The notes under the pieces were generated by a model, which saw only the letters and a program-made list of their open reading frames with translations, was not told the origin of the DNA and did no database searches. The position numbers and the translations under genes were made by a program. Positions 26,377 to 35,195 of a stretch of 64,000 nucleotides of DNA are shown piece by piece. The first letter of the stretch is position 1; every line of letters begins with the position of its first letter. The DNA lies in NCBI RefSeq assembly GCF_010725725.1, contig NZ_AP022599.1, forward strand, positions 310,001 through 374,000, in the 5' to 3' direction. Source of the stretch: Mycolicibacterium pulveris (lineage in GTDB: Bacteria > Actinomycetota > Actinomycetes > Mycobacteriales > Mycobacteriaceae).

Positions 26377-26424
26377 AGACGTGAAAACCCCCAATTTGGG
26401 CCCTTTCAAGGGGTTTTCACGTCT
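26377..26424. terminator. Bidirectional terminator-like hairpin between lppW and trmD
   Basis: Perfect 15-bp inverted repeat (26377-26391 with 26410-26424) and an 18-base loop; A4/T4 runs are inside the arms. It sits 21 bp after the lppW stop and 31 bp after the convergent trmD stop. The right flank TCTGCTCGC is shared with two later hairpins. Confidence 0.75.
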
Positions 26425-26455
26425 GCTCGCCGCGCGGGTGGGCCCTGCTCGCCGG

Positions 26456-27133
26456 TCAGTCCAGCAGGTCCGGGCGGCGCTCTCGGGTGCGCTTCAGGCT
26501 CTGTTCACGACGCCACGCCGCGATCTTGGCGTGATCACCCGACAGCAGCACCTCCGGCACATCCAAACCACGCCAGCTGGGCGGGCGGGTGTAGCTCGGC
26601 CCTTCCAACAAGCCGTGCGAATGCGAATCATCTTGGTGGGACGCGGGATTGCCCAGCACGTCGGGCAGCAGCCGAACGATGCTTTCGATCATCACCAGCG
26701 CCGCAGACTCGCCGCCGGGTAGCACGTAGTCGCCGATCGACACCTCCTCGACGCGCATCCGCCGGGCGGCATCCTCGACGACGCGTTGGTCGACACCCTC
26801 GTAGCGCCCGCAGGCGAATACCAGGTGCTTCTCGGTGCTCCACCGCCGCGCGTCGCGTTGGGTGAACAGTCTACCCGCAGGCGTTGGCACGACGAGAAGC
26901 GTTTCCTCGGAACAGATCTCGTCGAGCGCTTCGCCCCACACCGGCGCCTTCATCACCATGCCGGGCCCTCCGCCGTAGGGCGCGTCGTCGACGGACCGGT
27001 GCACGTCGTGGGTCCAGCGCCGCAGATCGTGCACGATGAGTTCGACGATGCCCGCCTCGATCGCCTTGCCCGGCAAGGACTGTCGCAGCGGCTCGAGGTA
27101 GTCGGGAAAGATCGTCACCACGTCTATGCGCAT
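26456..27133 (-). CDS. trmD: tRNA (guanine-N1-)-methyltransferase
   Basis: 225 aa. Methylates G37 of tRNAs with SAM, preventing frameshifting. Shows [37 protein letters not shown] and the trefoil-knot SAM site [17 protein letters not shown]. The start ATG shares one base with the rimM stop (TGATG), so the two are coupled. Length typical of the family. Confidence 0.97.
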   Translation of the reverse strand: MRIDVVTIFPDYLEPLRQSLPGKAIEAGIVELIVHDLRRWTHDVHRSVDDAPYGGGPGMVMKAPVWGEALDEICSEETLLVVPTPAGRLFTQRDARRWSTEKHLVFACGRYEGVDQRVVEDAARRMRVEEVSIGDYVLPGGESAALVMIESIVRLLPDVLGNPASHQDDSHSHGLLEGPSYTRPPSWRGLDVPEVLLSGDHAKIAAWRREQSLKRTRERRPDLLD

Positions 27134-27651
27134 CAGCTCAGCTCCAGCAGACCCGCCGGCGGGTCGATCTCGACGACGCCGTCGGACAGCGACACGGTCG
27201 TGACGATGGCGCTCACGAACGGCACCAGCACCTCCCGGTCCCCGGCCCGTACCGCGAGCAGTTCACCTGCGGCGGTGTGCAACACCTCGGCGACGGTGCC
27301 GACCTCGACGCCGTCGACCGTGCGGACCCGCAGCCCTTCGAGTTGATGGTCGTAGAACTCGTCGGGGTCCTCGATGGGCGGCAGATCGGCTGAGTCGACC
27401 AGGAACACGGTGCCCCGCAACGCTTCCGCGCCATCTCGGTCGACCACCCCGGCGAGCCGTACCAGCAGCCGATTACCGTGCGGGCGCACCGATTCGATCA
27501 CGTATCGCCGTTCGGATCCGCCTTTGGCGGGCCGCCCGCGCAGCGTGGCGCCGACCGCGAACCGCTCGTCGGGTTCGTCGGTGCGGACCTCGACGACGAG
27601 TTCGCCGGTGACGCCGTGGGCCTTGGCCACCCGCCCGACCACCAGGTCCAT
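27133..27651 (-). CDS. rimM: Ribosome maturation factor RimM
   Basis: 172 aa from ATG 27651. Helps maturation of the 30S head, binding S19. N-terminal beta-barrel [19 protein letters not shown] and the PRC-barrel part [17 protein letters not shown] with the C-terminal [10 protein letters not shown] are all visible. The frame is open further upstream, but that region is antisense to rpsP and KH coding and was not used. 17 bp after the KH gene. Confidence 0.96.
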   Translation of the reverse strand: MDLVVGRVAKAHGVTGELVVEVRTDEPDERFAVGATLRGRPAKGGSERRYVIESVRPHGNRLLVRLAGVVDRDGAEALRGTVFLVDSADLPPIEDPDEFYDHQLEGLRVRTVDGVEVGTVAEVLHTAAGELLAVRAGDREVLVPFVSAIVTTVSLSDGVVEIDPPAGLLELS

Positions 27652-27668
27652 GCGACCTCTACCGGTCT

Positions 27669-27911
27669 CTACTGGTCGGTGTCCACCACATCGACGCGGA
27701 TCCCTCGACCGCCGATCCCGGCGACCAGTGTGCGCAGCGCGGTGGCGGTGCGACCGCCGCGGCCGATGACCTTGCCGAGATCGTCCGGATGGACATGGAC
27801 CTCGACGGTGCGGCCCCGGCGGCTGGTCACCATGTCGACCCGGACATCGTCGGGGTTGTCCACGATTCCGCGAACCAGGTGCTCGACGGCGTCGACGACG
27901 ACTGAGCTCAC
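27669..27911 (-). CDS. KH-domain RNA-binding protein (KhpA-like, Rv2908c type)
   Basis: 80 aa, one KH domain with the GxxG loop in [10 protein letters not shown] near residue 50. Small KH proteins of this family bind RNA and associate with ribosome biogenesis; the position between rpsP and rimM is conserved in actinobacteria and firmicutes. 8 bp after the rpsP stop, so same operon. Confidence 0.94.
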   Translation of the reverse strand: MSSVVVDAVEHLVRGIVDNPDDVRVDMVTSRRGRTVEVHVHPDDLGKVIGRGGRTATALRTLVAGIGGRGIRVDVVDTDQ

Positions 27912-27919
27912 GGCCGTCC

Positions 27920-28492
27920 TCAGCTCTCAGCCGACGCGGACTCGCCCGAGGCGCCATCCTCCGTGGCGCCGGCCGCGGTCGCGTCAGCGCCTTCGGCCGC
28001 CGGCTCCGAGGCGTCCTTGGCGCCCGACGGCTCGGCGCTGGCCTCGGCTTCGACGCCCTTCTTGGCCGACTCCTCGGTCGCCTTCTCCGCCGCCTTCTTG
28101 GCGGGTGCCTTCTTCTTCTTGGGCTGGGTGGCCTCGCCCGACGACCCACCCTCGGCCTCCGCCAGCGCGGCGTTGAACAGGTCGAGCTTGCTGGGCTTGG
28201 GCTCCTTGACCTTCAACGTGCCCTCGGCGCCGGGCAGACCCTTGAACTTCTGCCAGTCACCGGTGATCTTCAGCAGCGCCAGGACCGGTTCGGTGGGCTG
28301 GGCGCCGACGCTGAGCCAGTACTGCGCGCGCTCCGAATCGATCTCGATGAGGCTGGGGTCTTCCTTGGGGTGGTACCGGCCGATGATCTCGATCGCGCGG
28401 CCGTCACGGCGGGTGCGCGCGTCGGCGACGGCGATGCGGTACTGGGGGGTGCGGATCTTGCCAAGCCGGGTCAGCTTGATTTTGACAGCCAT
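27920..28492 (-). CDS. rpsP: 30S ribosomal protein S16 with long C-terminal extension
   Basis: 190 aa from ATG 28492. The first 85 or so residues are canonical bS16 ([52 protein letters not shown]). About 80 more residues follow, low-complexity Lys/Ala ([14 protein letters not shown]) then Ala/Glu/Ser. Mycobacterial S16 proteins are known to be long, though the tail here seems longer than the M. tuberculosis one. First gene of rpsP-KH-rimM-trmD. Confidence 0.96.
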   Translation of the reverse strand: MAVKIKLTRLGKIRTPQYRIAVADARTRRDGRAIEIIGRYHPKEDPSLIEIDSERAQYWLSVGAQPTEPVLALLKITGDWQKFKGLPGAEGTLKVKEPKPSKLDLFNAALAEAEGGSSGEATQPKKKKAPAKKAAEKATEESAKKGVEAEASAEPSGAKDASEPAAEGADATAAGATEDGASGESASAES

Positions 28493-28653
28493 GGTTGAGC
28501 GACTTCTCCTGTGATTGCCACGCCGGCAATTCAGCGACCGGGGCGGGCTGCCCCGGTCCGGTTTTGCCTTACGTGTGTGACCACCGCACGGCCGTAGTCG
28601 TGGGCAGACAGCCGACCATTGTGCCAGAACCGGGCCACCCAGCGGAAATCCGG

Positions 28654-29991
28654 TCAGATACCCAGAACGGCCCGCGCGATCAGGAAGTACATCAGCAGAC
28701 CGGTGGCGTCGACGAACGTGGTGATGAACGGATTCGAGAACACCGCGGGATCGGCGCGCACGGCGCGGGCCAGCAACGGCATGACGCCGCCGACCGTGGC
28801 GGCCATCGTGCACACGGCCAGCAGCGTCAGCCCGATCACCGTGCCCAGCTGGCGGTCATAGACCGCCGTGGTCGCCAGAAACGCCACCGAGCCGAGCAGC
28901 AACCCGAGCGAGAACCCGACCTTGAACTCCCGTGCCGCCACCTTGGCGATGTCTCGGGGCCCGACGTCGCCCAACGCCAGCGCGCGCGTCACCGTGGTGG
29001 CGGCCTGGTTACCGGTGTTGCCTCCGGTTCCGATCAGCAACGGCACGAACAGCGCAAGGGCCACCACCTGGCTCAGGGTGGCTTCGAACACCTCGAGCAC
29101 CTGCACGGTGAGCGTCGCGCCGATCGCCAACACGAGCAGCCAGACCACCCTGGAGCGCACCAGGGCGCTCACCGGGCTGGCGAGGTAGGGCCGCCGCAGC
29201 GGCTCGGTGCCGCTCATCCTGGCCTGGTCTTCGGTTTCGGCCGTCTCCAGGATGCGCAGCGCGTCGTCCACGGTGAGGATGCCGACCAGCCGCGACTCGC
29301 TGTCCACCACCGGGAGCGCAAGCACTTTGAGGATGGCGCATCGCCGTGCCGCCTCCTCGGCGTCGTCGGTGGCCTGCACCACGTGCGCGTCCTGCATCAC
29401 GTCGCGGATCGGGGTGTCGGGTGACGCGCTCATCAGATCACGCAGGCTGACCACGCCCACCACGGCGCGCTGGTCGTCGGTGACCGGCAGCGTGTAGACG
29501 GTCTCGGCGTCGGCCAGCCGCTGCGTCACCACCGACAGCGCTTGGCCGGCGGTCAGGTTCGCGCGCAGGGCGACGAACTCCGGGCTCATCCGCCTGCCGA
29601 TCGATCCCGGCGGATAACCGAGAATCTCCGCGGTGATTTCGCGCTCGCGGGCAGGCAGCCCCCGCATCAGGCGCCGCGCCACCGACGCGGGCAGCTCGTC
29701 GAGCAGTTCCACCCGGTCGTCGGGTTCCATGCCGGCGAACAAAGCGGCGACGTCATCGTGCTGAAGTGCGCGCACGAGGTCGCTCTGAAGGCTGGGGTCC
29801 AACGCCTCGAACACCCGAAGCGCCTGGTCCTTGGCCAGCAGCCGGTACAGCACGGCGCGGTCGGTGCTGTCCTGGCGCTCGAGCACCTCGACGACCTCCG
29901 CGGGCGTCATCGCACGCACCGCCACCCTCAGCTCGGCCAGGTCGGTGAGGCCAAGCGCGCGTTCGATCGTCTTGACCCGTTCCTCGGTCAT
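28654..29991 (-). CDS. mgtE: MgtE-family magnesium transporter
   Basis: 445 aa. N-terminal alpha-helical superhelix (about 1-125, with the [12 protein letters not shown] motif), two CBS domains (about 130-255), and five membrane helices (about 280-445) including the pore motif [13 protein letters not shown] and the final helix [15 protein letters not shown]. MgtE channels import Mg2+ and are gated by Mg2+ binding to the N and CBS domains. It follows the SnoaL-like gene by 4 bp. I saw no M-box-like leader. This gene is not at this position in M. tuberculosis. Confidence 0.93.
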   Translation of the reverse strand: MTEERVKTIERALGLTDLAELRVAVRAMTPAEVVEVLERQDSTDRAVLYRLLAKDQALRVFEALDPSLQSDLVRALQHDDVAALFAGMEPDDRVELLDELPASVARRLMRGLPAREREITAEILGYPPGSIGRRMSPEFVALRANLTAGQALSVVTQRLADAETVYTLPVTDDQRAVVGVVSLRDLMSASPDTPIRDVMQDAHVVQATDDAEEAARRCAILKVLALPVVDSESRLVGILTVDDALRILETAETEDQARMSGTEPLRRPYLASPVSALVRSRVVWLLVLAIGATLTVQVLEVFEATLSQVVALALFVPLLIGTGGNTGNQAATTVTRALALGDVGPRDIAKVAAREFKVGFSLGLLLGSVAFLATTAVYDRQLGTVIGLTLLAVCTMAATVGGVMPLLARAVRADPAVFSNPFITTFVDATGLLMYFLIARAVLGI

Positions 29992-29995
29992 GGCC

Positions 29996-30415
29996 TCACA
30001 CCAGCTTGTCGAAGCACTTGGTCTCGACCCGTCGGCTCATCCGCCAACCCTCGGGGGTGCGGACGAACTCGTCGTCGTACCACAGCCCGCAGAACAGCAC
30101 CTGGTTCTGCTCCCCGCCCATCACCATCGGGTTGAAGCAAAGGGTCCGCGACGACGCGGTGTCACCGGCGATGCGGACGTCGAAGTTGCCCAACAGGTGC
30201 GCGTAGGCGGGAAAGTTCGGCAGCACCTCGGCCAACCAGGCCTTGACTTGCGGATAGTGGCCGTCGATGCCGCCCATCGCCCGGTAGTCGATATAGGCAT
30301 CGGCGGTGAACACCTGATCGAGGTCGTCGAATTTTCGTTGGTCGATGGCCGTCGAGTAGTCGATCAGCAGCTGCTGAATTTCCAACCGATCCGAAATCTC
30401 GCCCAGGCTCAGCAT
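29996..30415 (-). CDS. SnoaL-like protein (Rv2910c-type)
   Basis: 139 aa from ATG 30415 (MLSLGEISDRLEIQQLLIDY). The pattern of YSTAIDQRKFDDLDQVFTAD, then HLLGNFDVRI and a C-terminal GWRMSRRVETKCF is the SnoaL_4 fold. The equivalent position in M. tuberculosis, between rpsP and dacB2, has Rv2910c of this family. Enzymatic activity unknown. Only 31 bp separate its start from the divergent dacB2 start. Confidence 0.82.
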   Translation of the reverse strand: MLSLGEISDRLEIQQLLIDYSTAIDQRKFDDLDQVFTADAYIDYRAMGGIDGHYPQVKAWLAEVLPNFPAYAHLLGNFDVRIAGDTASSRTLCFNPMVMGGEQNQVLFCGLWYDDEFVRTPEGWRMSRRVETKCFDKLV

Positions 30416-30433
30416 GTGTCGATTCAACACGAC

Positions 30434-30449
30434 TAAGCTGCCGCCCATG
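30434..30449 (+). promoter_or_regulatory. Leaderless-type promoter of dacB2
   Basis: TAAGCT at 30434-30439 is followed by 7 bases and the ATG at 30447, the TANNNT-N7-RTG layout of mycobacterial leaderless transcripts. No Shine-Dalgarno sequence precedes this ATG. Polymerase would bind over the start of the divergent gene. Confidence 0.5.
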
Positions 30450-31325
30450 CGAAGGCTGGTGATCGCCGTGACGGCCGCCCTGTGCCTGCTGCTCGGACAG
30501 TCCGTGACGGCGATGGCCGCGCCGATGGGCATCGAGCAACCCGCGGGTTCGGTGCCCATCCCCGAGGGCCCCGCGCAAGCGTGGCTCGTCGCCGACATGG
30601 ACAGCGGCGCCGTGTTGGCCGCGAGAGACGAGTTCGGCCAGTACGCCCCCGCCAGCACCATCAAGGTGCTGCTGGCTCTGACGGTGCTCGACGAGCTGCC
30701 GCTGGACGCCACCGTCGTCGCCAACGAGGCCGACACCAAGGTCGAATGCAACTGCGCGGGCGTGACCCCGGGCATGGTCTACACCACTCGCCAGCTTCTC
30801 GAGGCGCTGCTGCTGGTGTCGGGCAACGACGCCGCCAACACGCTGGCCACCATGCTCGGCGGCCACGACGTGGCCGTGACGAAGATGAACGCCAAGGCCG
30901 CGCTGCTGGGCGCGTACGGCACCAACGCCGGTTCGCCGTCGGGTCTGGACGGCCCGGGCATCGCGATGTGGTCCTCACCGCACGACCTGGCGGTCATCTT
31001 CCGCGCCGCGATGACCAACCCGGTGTTCGCCCAGATCACCCGGCAGCCGACCGCCGTCTTTCCGACCAAGACCGGTGACAGGGTGCTGGTCAACCAGGAC
31101 GAACTGCTCCAGCGCTACCCCGGCACGATCGGCGGCAAGACCGGCTACACCGACATCGCCCGCAAGACGTTCGTCGGCGCCGCCGAACGCAACGGCCGCC
31201 GACTGGTGGTGGCGTTGATGTTCGGTATGGACAAGCCGGGGCAGCCGACGTATTGGGACCAGGCGGCCAGCCTGTTCGACTGGGGCTTCGCGCTCGATCC
31301 GAACGCCAGCATCGGCTACCTGTAA
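30447..31325 (+). CDS. dacB2: D-alanyl-D-alanine carboxypeptidase (DacB2 type)
   Basis: 292 aa from ATG 30447. Signal peptide (about residues 1-25, ending AMA). Active-site motifs of low-mass penicillin-binding proteins: SxxK in PASTIKV (about 78), SxN in VSGNDAAN (about 133) and KTG in GGKTGYTD (about 232). It removes the terminal D-Ala from peptidoglycan stem peptides outside the membrane. No C-terminal anchor is visible. Position after the SnoaL-like gene matches M. tuberculosis Rv2911. A paralog follows 188 bp downstream. Confidence 0.92.
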   Translation: MRRLVIAVTAALCLLLGQSVTAMAAPMGIEQPAGSVPIPEGPAQAWLVADMDSGAVLAARDEFGQYAPASTIKVLLALTVLDELPLDATVVANEADTKVECNCAGVTPGMVYTTRQLLEALLLVSGNDAANTLATMLGGHDVAVTKMNAKAALLGAYGTNAGSPSGLDGPGIAMWSSPHDLAVIFRAAMTNPVFAQITRQPTAVFPTKTGDRVLVNQDELLQRYPGTIGGKTGYTDIARKTFVGAAERNGRRLVVALMFGMDKPGQPTYWDQAASLFDWGFALDPNASIGYL

Positions 31326-31360
31326 CCCGAGTTTCCCGGCGCGCGCCCACGCGTCGGCCG

Positions 31361-31420
31361 GCGAGCAGACGCAAACACCCCCATTTCGGCGGGGTTTTGG
31401 GGGTGCATGCGTCTGCTCGC
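31361..31420. terminator. Terminator-like hairpin after dacB2
   Basis: 22-bp inverted repeat with two mismatches (31361-31382 with 31399-31420), arms beginning GCGAGCAGACGCAAACACCCCC. Lies 35 bp after the stop. Same arm sequence as the hairpin at 32364-32423. Confidence 0.7.
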
Positions 31421-31513
31421 GCAGAATTCAGTTTCCGCCGCGGGCACGAAAGTTGCCGAATCGCAACACAGTCGAGATCGCGTTGGCGACCGCGATGAAT
31501 ACGCTCGGCGGCC

Positions 31514-32350
31514 ATGCGAAAGCTGCTGGCCGCGTTGGCCATTGCGCTGTCGGCAGCGGTTGGTGTCGCGGCCCCGGCGCCGGCCCAACCCGGCGTCGGA
31601 CCGTCTGGCGCCGTCACCCTGCCTGACGGCCCCGCGCAGGCGTGGCTGCTCGCCGACCTCGACAGCGGGCGAATCCTGGCTTCCCGCAACCCATATGAAC
31701 CGCACCCGCCCGCCAGCACCATCAAGGCGCTGTTGGCGATGGTGGTGCTGGACCACCTTCCGCTCAACGCGGTCATCCGCGCCAGCCAGGCCGCGGCCGA
31801 CGTGGAATGTTCGTGTGCCGGGGTCAAGGCCGGCCGAGCCTACACCGTGCGCCAACTGCTCGACGGCCTGATGCTGGTGTCGGGCAACGATGCCGCCAAC
31901 ACGTTGGCCGACGGGCTCGGCGGCTACCGGGTCGCGGTCGCCAGGATGAACACCAAAGCGGCGGCGCTCGGCGCGCGAAGCACCCGCGCGTCGTCGCCGT
32001 CGGGGTTGGACGGCCCCGGCATGGAATCGGTCACCACCGCCAACGACCTGGCCATCATCTACCGCGCGGCGCTGCGGTATCCGGCGTTCGCCGCGATCGT
32101 GCGCCAACCGTCGTCGCTGTTCCCCACCGACAACGGGCCCAAGACCATCGTCAACCAGAACGAACTGCTCAAGCGCTACCCCGGCACCCTGGTCGGCAAG
32201 ACCGGCTACACGAACCTAGCCCGCAAGACGTATGTCGGTGCGGCAGAACGCAATGGACGCCGGCTGGTGGTGGCGCAGCTGTACGGCAGCGGTGACCTCT
32301 ACGGGCAGGCGATCCAGCTGTTGGACTGGGGCTTCAGCCAGCCCCGGTGA
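31514..32350 (+). CDS. Second DacB2-type D-Ala-D-Ala carboxypeptidase (tandem paralog)
   Basis: 278 aa. Signal peptide (about 1-24, ending APA-Q), SxxK in PASTIKA, SxN in VSGNDAAN and KTG in VGKTGYTN, all intact. Colinear with the upstream protein (PDGPAQAWLLADLDSG, NQNELLKRYPGT, LARKTYVGAAERNGRRLVVA), so a tandem duplication. TACGCT 8 bp before the ATG suggests a leaderless or very short-leader transcript like its neighbour. It is followed by its own hairpin. Confidence 0.9.
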   Translation: MRKLLAALAIALSAAVGVAAPAPAQPGVGPSGAVTLPDGPAQAWLLADLDSGRILASRNPYEPHPPASTIKALLAMVVLDHLPLNAVIRASQAAADVECSCAGVKAGRAYTVRQLLDGLMLVSGNDAANTLADGLGGYRVAVARMNTKAAALGARSTRASSPSGLDGPGMESVTTANDLAIIYRAALRYPAFAAIVRQPSSLFPTDNGPKTIVNQNELLKRYPGTLVGKTGYTNLARKTYVGAAERNGRRLVVAQLYGSGDLYGQAIQLLDWGFSQPR

Positions 32351-32363
32351 GCGTCTTCCCCCG

Positions 32364-32423
32364 GCGAGCAGACGCATACACCCCCAAAATGCTGCGAAAG
32401 GAGGGGTTTTGGTGTCTGCTCGC
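32364..32423. terminator. Terminator-like hairpin after the second carboxypeptidase gene
   Basis: Outer arms GCGAGCAGAC (32364-32373) and GTCTGCTCGC (32414-32423) pair perfectly; inner CCAAAA/TTTTGG pairs after a bulge. It lies between a plus-strand stop (32350) and the convergent amidohydrolase stop (32425), so it could serve both. Confidence 0.65.
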
Positions 32424-32424
32424 G

Positions 32425-33513
32425 CTAGCCGAACACCTGGCCGCGCAGGATCACCAGATCGGGGTTGTTGACGACGGCCGCGCCGGTGCGCGGATCCTCG
32501 CGGAAGCACACCAGATCCGCGGGGGCGCCGTGCTGCAGGCCCGGTCGGCCCAGCCATTCGCGGGCGTCCCAGCACGCCGCACCCAGTGCCTGCGTCGGGC
32601 TCATCCCGATGCCCTTGAGCGCGTCGATCTCGTCGGCGATGCGGCCGTGGGCGACCATGCTGCCCGCATCGGTGCCCGCGTAGATCGGCACGCCCGCCTC
32701 GCGGGCGGCGGCGATCCGCTGCGGGCACCGCTCGTAGAGGTCGCGCATGTGCCGCGCATAGGCGGGGTATTTGGCGGCCGCCTCGGCGATGCCGGGGAAG
32801 TTCTCGACGTTGATCAGCGTGGGCACCAGCGCGGTTCCGTGTTCGACCATCAACTCGATGGTGTCGTCGGTCAACCCGGTGCCGTGTTCGATGCAGTCGA
32901 TGCCGGCCTTGATCAGCCCGGGCAGCGCGTCCTCGCTGAACACGTGCGCGGTGACGCGGGCGCCGTTGGTGTGGGCGGCGTCGATGGAGGCCTTGAGCAC
33001 CTCGTCGGACCACAGCGGCGCCAGGTCGCCGACGTCGCGGTCGATCCAGTCGCCGACCAGCTTGACCCAGCCGTCACCGAACCTGGCTTCCTGCGCCACC
33101 GCCTCGGGCAGTGCGGACTCGTCGTCGAGTTCGATCGCGAACCCCCGCTGATATCGCTTGGGCCGCGCCAGATGGCGACCCGCACGGATGATCTCCGGCA
33201 GATCGTCGTGCTCGGCCAGAGCGCGGGTGTCGACGGGCGAACCGCAGTCGCGCAACAGCAGCGCGCCGACGTCGCGTTCGAGTGCGGCCTGCGCGATGCA
33301 GTCGTCGAGGTTGTCCAGCGCGCCGTGGTCACCGAGCCCGACGTGGCAGTGCGCGTCGACCAGGCCGGGCAGGATCCAGCCGTCAGACCCATCGGCCCCG
33401 AACACCGTGGTGGCGTCGGCGACGGGCTCGGCGCTCAGCAGCTCATCGACGATCCACCACTCGACCGGTTCTCCGTCGGGCAACCCGCGCCCGCGCACAT
33501 GCAGGCGGGTCAA
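32425..33513 (-). CDS. Metal-dependent amidohydrolase (Rv2915c-like)
   Basis: 362 aa. Metal-site motif LVDAHCHVGL near residue 52, VTAHVFSEDAL near 190, CIEHGTGL near 212 and YAGTDAGS near 290, the usual His/His/His/Asp ligands of the amidohydrolase superfamily; VKLVGDW may carry the bridging Lys. The substrate is not evident. ATG 33513 overlaps the ffh stop by 4 bp, as downstream partner of ffh; the same pair occurs in M. tuberculosis (Rv2915c-Rv2916c). pknI and its neighbours, which lie beyond in M. tuberculosis, are absent. Confidence 0.85.
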   Translation of the reverse strand: MTRLHVRGRGLPDGEPVEWWIVDELLSAEPVADATTVFGADGSDGWILPGLVDAHCHVGLGDHGALDNLDDCIAQAALERDVGALLLRDCGSPVDTRALAEHDDLPEIIRAGRHLARPKRYQRGFAIELDDESALPEAVAQEARFGDGWVKLVGDWIDRDVGDLAPLWSDEVLKASIDAAHTNGARVTAHVFSEDALPGLIKAGIDCIEHGTGLTDDTIELMVEHGTALVPTLINVENFPGIAEAAAKYPAYARHMRDLYERCPQRIAAAREAGVPIYAGTDAGSMVAHGRIADEIDALKGIGMSPTQALGAACWDAREWLGRPGLQHGAPADLVCFREDPRTGAAVVNNPDLVILRGQVFG

Positions 33514-35063
33514 TTCTTCGGGAACTTCAGCTTCGACAGGTCGATGTCGGCCAGCCCGGGCGGCAGCTCGTCGAGACCCTTGGGCATGCTCGACAGATCC
33601 GGGAAGTCCGCAGGCAGCCCGGGCATCCCCGCGCCGAGCGGATTGCGCACCTTCGGCGGCGTCGGCCCCCTGCCGCCCTTCTTGCCCTTCTTGCCCTTCT
33701 TGCCTTTGCGAGAACTCTTGCGGCCGAACGGCATACCCATCTGACCGGCCATCTGCGACATCATCTTGCGGGCCTCGAAGAACCGCTCGACGAGCTGGTT
33801 GACCTCGCCGACGGTCACCCCGGACCCCTTGGCGATGCGCAGCCGACGCGACCCGTTGATGATCTTCGGGTCGGCGCGCTCCTCGGGGGTCATGCCGCGA
33901 ATGATGGCCTGCAGCCGGTCCAGCTGCTTGTCGTCGACGGCCGCGAGCGCGTCCTTCATCTGGCCGGCGCCGGGCAGCATGCCCAGCAGGTTGCCGATCG
34001 GGCCCATCTTGCGGATGGCCAGCATCTGCTCGAGGAAGTCCTCCAGCGTCAGCTCGCCGCTGCCGATCTTCTGGGCGGCCTCTTCGGCCTTCTGCGCGTC
34101 GAAGACCTGCTCGGCCTGCTCGATCAGCGTGAGCACGTCGCCCATCCCGAGGATGCGGCTGGCCATCCGGTCGGGGTGGAAGACGTCGAAGTCCTCGAGC
34201 TTCTCGCCTGCCGACGCGAACAGGATCGGGACGCCGGTGATCTCGCGCACCGAGAGCGCCGCGCCGCCGCGGGCGTCGCCGTCGAGCTTGGTCAGCACCA
34301 CGCCGGTGAAACCGACGCCCTCCCGGAACGCCTCGGCCGTGGTGACGGCGTCCTGGCCGATCATCGCGTCGAGGACGAAGATCACTTCGTCGGGGTCGAT
34401 GGCGTCGCGGATCGCCGCGGCCTGGCTCATCAGCTCGTCGTCGACGCCCAACCGGCCCGCGGTGTCGACGATGACGACGTCAAAGTGCTTGGCCTCGGCT
34501 TCTTCCACGCCGGCGGCGGCCACGGCGACCGGATCGCCGGGCGCGGCGTCCGCCTCGCCGTCGGGTCCCACGCCGGGATGCGGCGCGAACACCTGCACGC
34601 CCGCTCGTTCGCCGACAATCTGCAGCTGGTTGACGGCGCCGGGACGCTGCAGGTCACACGCCACCAACAGCGGCGTGTGCCCCTGGTCGCTGAGCCATTT
34701 GGCGAGCTTGCCGGCCAGCGTCGTCTTACCCGAGCCCTGCAGGCCGGCGAGCATGATCACGGTGGGCGGGGTCTTGGCGAACGCCAGCTGGCGGGTCTCG
34801 CCGCCGAGGATCGCGATGAGCTCCTCGTTGACGATTTTGACGACCTGCTGGGCGGGGTTGAGGGCGGCCGAGACCTCCGCGCCCTTGGCGCGCTCCTTGA
34901 TACGGCCCACGAAGTCGCGCACGACGGGCAGCGACACGTCGGCTTCCAGCAGCGCCAGCCGGATCTCGCGGGCCGTCGCGTCGATGTCGGCTTCGGTCAG
35001 CCGGCCCTTGCCGCGCAGCCCCGTCAGGGCGCCGGTCAACCGGTCGGACAAGGATTCAAACAC
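33510..35063 (-). CDS. ffh: Signal recognition particle protein Ffh
   Basis: 517 aa from GTG 35063 (FESLSDRLTGALTGLRGKG). NG GTPase domain with G1 GLQGSGKTT, G3 DTAGRLG and G4 TKLDGDARGG; Met-rich M domain from about residue 325 (LTLEDFLEQMLAIRKMGPI) that binds 4.5S RNA and signal sequences; C-terminal Lys/Gly-rich tail (RKGKKGKKGKKGG). Works with FtsY (40761-42047) to deliver nascent membrane proteins. The frame is open upstream of 35063 but antisense to the next gene, so the start is set by homology. Confidence 0.97.
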   Translation of the reverse strand: MFESLSDRLTGALTGLRGKGRLTEADIDATAREIRLALLEADVSLPVVRDFVGRIKERAKGAEVSAALNPAQQVVKIVNEELIAILGGETRQLAFAKTPPTVIMLAGLQGSGKTTLAGKLAKWLSDQGHTPLLVACDLQRPGAVNQLQIVGERAGVQVFAPHPGVGPDGEADAAPGDPVAVAAAGVEEAEAKHFDVVIVDTAGRLGVDDELMSQAAAIRDAIDPDEVIFVLDAMIGQDAVTTAEAFREGVGFTGVVLTKLDGDARGGAALSVREITGVPILFASAGEKLEDFDVFHPDRMASRILGMGDVLTLIEQAEQVFDAQKAEEAAQKIGSGELTLEDFLEQMLAIRKMGPIGNLLGMLPGAGQMKDALAAVDDKQLDRLQAIIRGMTPEERADPKIINGSRRLRIAKGSGVTVGEVNQLVERFFEARKMMSQMAGQMGMPFGRKSSRKGKKGKKGKKGGRGPTPPKVRNPLGAGMPGLPADFPDLSSMPKGLDELPPGLADIDLSKLKFPKN

Positions 35064-35195
35064 GAGGCCAAGACTACTTGGCTTCGACGCACCCCCTCGG
35101 AGCCCGCCTCGCCGGCGGCGGTGAATGCGAGACACCGCGGCCCGTTGTCGCGTAGGTTCTGCTGGACCCACCGGCACCTGCATGGGAGAAATGTC

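Noticed and set aside
28493..28653. A magnesium riboswitch or ribosomal leader near mgtE/rpsP
   Set aside because: The gap is downstream of mgtE and upstream of rpsP; I could not find paired M-box-like elements, and mgtE itself follows the SnoaL-like gene by 4 bp with no leader.
33282..35194. Very long plus-strand frame running into the ureohydrolase gene
   Set aside because: It is antisense to the amidohydrolase and ffh; the ureohydrolase starts at ATG 35196 by homology.
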